A DNA stretch of 7,702 bases from Burkholderiales bacterium (lineage in GTDB: Bacteria > Pseudomonadota > Gammaproteobacteria > Burkholderiales > Burkholderiaceae_D). Below are positions 4,704-7,702 of the stretch, one piece after another. The number at the start of each line of letters is the position of its first letter. The first letter of the stretch is position 1. The translations under genes were made by a program, and so were the position numbers. Location of the stretch: the NCBI GenBank assembly GCA_028868455.1, contig JAGWUK010000128.1, positions 1-7,702 on the forward strand. Direction: 5' to 3'. Under the pieces are notes generated by a model. That model ran no database searches, had not been told where the DNA came from, and saw nothing but the letters and a program-made list of their open reading frames with translations.

Positions 4704-6188
4704 CTAGTTAATACCCTTGTCTGCGTTGATGTAGCCCAGCACGGTTGCTGCGAACTGCGCGCGCGCTAAGTTGCTGGCGAATTCGGATTCGCTCATAGGG
4801 TCAAGCGCCGCTTTTAGCCGTAGCTCTAAATCTTCCTTCGACGTGGCTGCGAATACCGCGCGTCGCATTGCATCAAGCGCGCCGGTGTCGAGTTGCTCTG
4901 TTGCCGCTATCAAATCCTCTAGCGCCTGCTGGCCCGGCGTGAATTGGCGGTCACCAGCACCAGCGAAACGATAACGGCTCATGCTGGCTTGTTGCTGGCC
5001 GGGCTGTGGCGCCACTTCTTGCGGCATAACGAAATCGTCCGATTTGAAATCATAACGATCTTCCATGTATGCGCGCGTCACGCCTGCTATCAGGCCAGCA
5101 TCCATCAGCACCTTATCACGCTCAGCCCGGTCGCGTTCAAGCCCCGCATTGTCCTGCATGGCGAACCGTGGTGCGGTTCCAGCGAACTCGTTAAGCAACC
5201 ACAGGTTATCGATAACCTTCTGGATGCCAGTGGAAATCAGGCGAATGTCGGCTTGCTTCTTATCCTGCCGCACAGAATCATGCACCTGGCCAAGCGCGCG
5301 CGAGCCGCTGCCATCTGTGCCAGTTGTGAGCGTTTGTCCCAGCACCACCTTTTGAATACTGCGCACAAGCGCGCTTTCAAAATCGGTGAACAATGCCGGA
5401 TTTGCATCGAGCTTCAACGCCGATACATCATCAGAATCAGGGATGGAAATTACAGCGTTTTGCGACGCCGAAACCAGCGCATCGGCCATGTTCTGGCAGT
5501 CGCCCACGGTTTTTCCGACAAGAAACGGAGTACCGCAACGCTCGAGCGACTTGGCCCAGAACTGCCAGCCATTGGCGCGATAGAACCAAGGCCAGTACAA
5601 ACGCGACAAAAGGGGTTCGCCCATAGGATTGCGCGCCGTGGGATTGCGCACCACATGGAACAACTGCCAAGCCCAAGGCGACTGGTCAACGCGCTGTGCG
5701 TTTTGCCGCAGCATTAGGCCACCGTCAATCAGCGGGGTGAAGTTGGCGAAGTCGTGAACGATTACGGAGGCGATTTTAATGCCATCTGCGGTGTTTTCCG
5801 GCAATGCCTCAATCACCGCGTAACCGTATGGAACGGCATCGAAAAAACCGCGCTGCATAGCCTCAACGTGTGGCGCAATTGCCGATTGAATAAACGCCAC
5901 GTTGTCAGCATTCGCGCCCTGTTCTGGCTCAAGCCGCCACGGTGTACTAATCACCGCCTCGCGCCGTGTTTCAAGTGCCGCCGATATTTCCCCGTCGCCC
6001 TCAAGCTGGCGCAGACTGGTGCGGTTTATCCCGGCCTTGACTAGCACGGCATCTGCCTCGCTTGACCATAACGAGTAGTTCATAAAGCCGTTAATGGCCG
6101 ATAGGAAAGACTGCGCCGACGCAAGCGGCCCGAGAACGGGCTTGGATTGCGGGCTGTTGTCTGGTGTGGTTTGCGGTTTTTTAGCCAT
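4704..6188 (-). CDS. Portal protein, DUF935 / Mu gp29 family
   Basis: The 494-residue protein forms the dodecameric ring through which terminase packages DNA and to which the tail later attaches. Family features are LEGDGEISAALETRREAV (62-79) followed by STPWRLEP. FFDAVPYGYAVIE (115-127) is a conserved turn, NPMGEPLLSRLYWPWFYR (187-204) is the most recognisable family signature, and CGTPFLVGK (218-226) follows. GSGSRALGQVHDSVRQDK precedes the helical wing and stem. Length is normal for the family. ATG 6188 has only a weak site (AGGTG about 11 bases away, TAGG close by), so initiation may be modest. It ends TAG one base before the MuF GTG, and the portal-MuF pair is the usual Mu-like neighbourhood. 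A 257-codon open frame on the plus strand (4944-5717) shows no domain and looks like a codon-aligned shadow. Confidence 0.93.
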   Translation of the reverse strand: MAKKPQTTPDNSPQSKPVLGPLASAQSFLSAINGFMNYSLWSSEADAVLVKAGINRTSLRQLEGDGEISAALETRREAVISTPWRLEPEQGANADNVAFIQSAIAPHVEAMQRGFFDAVPYGYAVIEALPENTADGIKIASVIVHDFANFTPLIDGGLMLRQNAQRVDQSPWAWQLFHVVRNPTARNPMGEPLLSRLYWPWFYRANGWQFWAKSLERCGTPFLVGKTVGDCQNMADALVSASQNAVISIPDSDDVSALKLDANPALFTDFESALVRSIQKVVLGQTLTTGTDGSGSRALGQVHDSVRQDKKQADIRLISTGIQKVIDNLWLLNEFAGTAPRFAMQDNAGLERDRAERDKVLMDAGLIAGVTRAYMEDRYDFKSDDFVMPQEVAPQPGQQQASMSRYRFAGAGDRQFTPGQQALEDLIAATEQLDTGALDAMRRAVFAATSKEDLELRLKAALDPMSESEFASNLARAQFAATVLGYINADKGIN

Positions 6189-6233
6189 AGCCTATGCTTG
6201 CACCTGTTTTGCGTTGTGTTGGCGTGCTGCGTG

Positions 6234-6455
6234 TCACATAACAGTTGATTTGTAGCAACGGGCATGGCCGGTTTGGATTGCTTCGTCACCAAACATGACG
6301 CGGAAGGTCTGGCCGGTGTGGTTGATTGCATGGCACTGCGGGCCAGACTCATGCTTATTTGAATAAATTGCATCTGCTGCAATGGCAACAGCAACGCCAA
6401 TGGCAAACACAAAAAAACTTGCTGCCGCGATAATTTCAACAGTTATGTGTTTCAT
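6234..6455 (-). CDS. Small hypothetical protein with N-terminal membrane or signal segment
   Basis: This 73-residue protein is not recognised. It starts MKHITVE and has one hydrophobic stretch (about 8-30; IIAAASFFVFAIGVAVAIAA) ending in ADAIYS. It could be a signal peptide or a single-pass anchor with the remainder outside the cytoplasm. The remaining 40 or so residues are polar, with QCHAINHTGQTFRVMFG and ARCYKS, so the only two Cys could form a disulfide in the periplasm. I chose ATG 6455 because GGAG lies 8 bases before it. A GTG three codons earlier (6464) is in frame but less well spaced. It follows terminase by 18 bases and precedes the portal by 45. Such a place between terminase and portal often holds small accessory genes. 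A role in lysis, exclusion or the envelope is possible, but nothing in the sequence decides. Confidence 0.7.
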   Translation of the reverse strand: MKHITVEIIAAASFFVFAIGVAVAIAADAIYSNKHESGPQCHAINHTGQTFRVMFGDEAIQTGHARCYKSTVM

Positions 6456-6473
6456 TTTAATCACTCCATTTTG

Positions 6474-7702
6474 CTACGAAATAACGCGCCGGCCTGCAAC
6501 TACCGGCCCCCTGTTACTACCACGGGCATGATACCAGTTTAGAAACTGGCTCACACTATCAACTTGGTCATCATGTGTCGTCAAAGGGAACCCCGCTAGT
6601 TCCTGCTCGAAGTCAAACAGCCACGGCGCTGAATTAGGCAGCCAAACGCGACCAGCTTCAACCATTGGTGAAACATGCGCGGCCCTGCTCACCTTGTCTT
6701 GCGTCGGAGTGATGGCGATGATTGGAAGCTTGGCGCGAAGCTCTTGGATTAACGCTTGGCCCGAAGATTTATCTTCGATTAGTATTGAAACAGGGCGATG
6801 CAGCTCATAATTTGATTGCACGGCGCGCTTTAACTCGGGGTATTCCATGCGCTTGCGTAGCACGTCGATAAGGTATAGGCGCCCATCATGCTCTAGCCAC
6901 GTGGTGCACACGCTTGGATCGTTTAGCTCCCCCGACTTGCTCGCAGTATCCCATGACTGAATAATCCGGCCCGACTCAGGCCGCGCCTCGTAGCGGCATT
7001 GCTCCAACCATTCCAGCTTGAATATACCGCCGCCTGCTGGTGCTGGTGACTGCTGGAACTGCGCGGCATAACCGTAGCCACCTAGCGCGATTTTCTGCGC
7101 GGCCAATTCCTCGGCGCTGAAACGCTCGGGCCATAGTAAATCGCCATCATTGCGCCGTGGATCCTCCCATCCTATAGACGTTCGGCACGGTCTTCCAGCG
7201 TCGTATTCTGCTGGCAAGCGTAGGTGTTCCCACTTCTTTCCGGATTCCTTCAGCGCCCAGCCTGCAGGGTCATCGTTATGAAGACGCTGCATAATCAGCA
7301 CTTGGCCATAAGTTGACGGTTCTACGCCACGGGTTGACATTGCTCGCATGTGGCCGATTGCCTTGGCCCGTTCTGCCGCGCTGTGTGCGTCGTTGGCCCG
7401 CAGCAAATCGTCATTGATTGAAAAATGCACACGTTCGCCCGTGCCGACGCCGCCGGTTGACGAGGCCATGCGGAAGCCCAACTTGCTATTCACAATCAGG
7501 CTTTCAGTCCACTTATCAATGCCAAACGATGCGCCGAAGTTGGCCTGATACCACTCGGACGAAATCAATTTTCGCGTTTTGTTTGAGTCACGCGCCGACA
7601 AGTCAGCCGCATACGATGCAAACAAAAAGCGCAAGTGTGGCTGCTTAATCCATGCCCATGCGGGCCAGAATACGCAAACCGTTAAGCTTTTCATGTGGCC
7701 GG
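6474..7702 (-). CDS. Terminase large subunit (TerL), 5' end outside window
   Basis: This is the packaging motor: an ATPase that drives DNA into the procapsid plus a nuclease that cuts genome units. The frame stays open to the window edge, so ATG 7694 is probably internal. Upstream codons give Gly-His, making GHMKSLTVCVFWPAW, which resembles the deviant Walker A region of one TerL family (PPGH-x-KS). Counting that Met as 1, RFLFASYAADLSARDS (22-37) and NDD (94-96) lie in the ATPase, and MQRLHNDD (135-142) is the coupling motif. The RNase H-like nuclease acidic residues are all present: SWDTAS (Asp249), IEDKSSG (Glu307, Asp308) and HDDQVD (Asp375/376, Asp379). The 3' end is intact (TAG 6474-6476). 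Missing are the N-terminal residues ahead of the P-loop, perhaps 50-100 by comparison with the family. Confidence 0.93.
   Translation of the reverse strand, partial: GHMKSLTVCVFWPAWAWIKQPHLRFLFASYAADLSARDSNKTRKLISSEWYQANFGASFGIDKWTESLIVNSKLGFRMASSTGGVGTGERVHFSINDDLLRANDAHSAAERAKAIGHMRAMSTRGVEPSTYGQVLIMQRLHNDDPAGWALKESGKKWEHLRLPAEYDAGRPCRTSIGWEDPRRNDGDLLWPERFSAEELAAQKIALGGYGYAAQFQQSPAPAGGGIFKLEWLEQCRYEARPESGRIIQSWDTASKSGELNDPSVCTTWLEHDGRLYLIDVLRKRMEYPELKRAVQSNYELHRPVSILIEDKSSGQALIQELRAKLPIIAITPTQDKVSRAAHVSPMVEAGRVWLPNSAPWLFDFEQELAGFPLTTHDDQVDSVSQFLNWYHARGSNRGPVVAGRRVIS

Noticed and set aside
4944..5717. 257-codon open frame on the plus strand opposite the portal gene
   Set aside because: It is also codon-aligned antisense. 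The product looks like a shadow, rich in Arg, His and Ile with no recognisable motif. Unlike the frame in the intein it shows no family order of motifs.
6189..6233. Gap between the small gene and the portal, checked for a terminator or promoter
   Set aside because: I saw no stable hairpin with a T-run and no convincing promoter pair in these 45 bases.
6080..6439. 119-codon minus frame starting MKLSRQQVF with a hydrophobic N-terminus, considered as an Rz1-like or exported protein
   Set aside because: It overlaps both the small membrane gene and the portal start in another frame, has no lipobox Cys at the right place, and its tail is the out-of-frame portal N-terminus.

Overview
The window is part of the head-morphogenesis module of a tailed phage or prophage. 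Every structural gene is on the minus strand, so the biological order runs from high to low coordinates: terminase large subunit (5' end outside the window), a small membrane or exported protein, a DUF935/Mu gp29-type portal, a MuF-type minor head protein, a Mu gpG-type virion morphogenesis protein, a capsid protease with a nested scaffold, a lambda gpD-like decoration protein, and a lambda gpE-like major capsid protein (3' end outside the window). Genes are packed with overlaps or short gaps (ATGGCTGA, TAATG, TAG-C-GTG), as expected for one operon. The mix of Mu-like and lambda-like head genes and the moderate GC content fit a proteobacterial host, but no host gene is present and I cannot name the organism.

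The packaging and assembly genes work together. Terminase docks on the portal and drives DNA into a procapsid. The procapsid is built from capsid protein on the scaffold (1080-1433), matured by the protease, stabilised by the decoration protein and completed by MuF and gpG. The scaffold appears to be made from an internal start with a perfect AGGAGG inside the protease gene, as Mu Z lies within Mu I and lambda Nu3 within C.

The exceptional region is 3248-4225. The MuF gene (4702 to 2468, minus) carries an in-frame 326-residue intein inserted in its conserved PPNG-H-R/CRC motif, and all expected splicing residues are visible. It has no recognisable homing endonuclease in its own frame. The opposite strand of the same DNA holds a long reading frame (best start 3308, stop 4180) with two helix-turn-helix motifs followed by a Vsr-like/PD-(D/E)XK nuclease core (YNVDIFIP, VAIEIE, RVEHILNSG). 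It looks like a phage homing endonuclease. The two frames are codon-aligned, so each nuclease codon is the exact reverse complement of an intein codon. The nuclease core lies over the non-splicing middle of the intein, and the intein splicing blocks lie over the nuclease termini. I read this as one DNA segment encoding a protein-splicing element on one strand and its putative homing endonuclease on the other. I know of no described intein with this arrangement, although I could not search.

The intein region is also AT-richer than its flanks, consistent with separate origin. There is no gene-free stretch over 300 bases, and I saw no tRNA, rRNA, CRISPR array, insertion sequence or convincing terminator.
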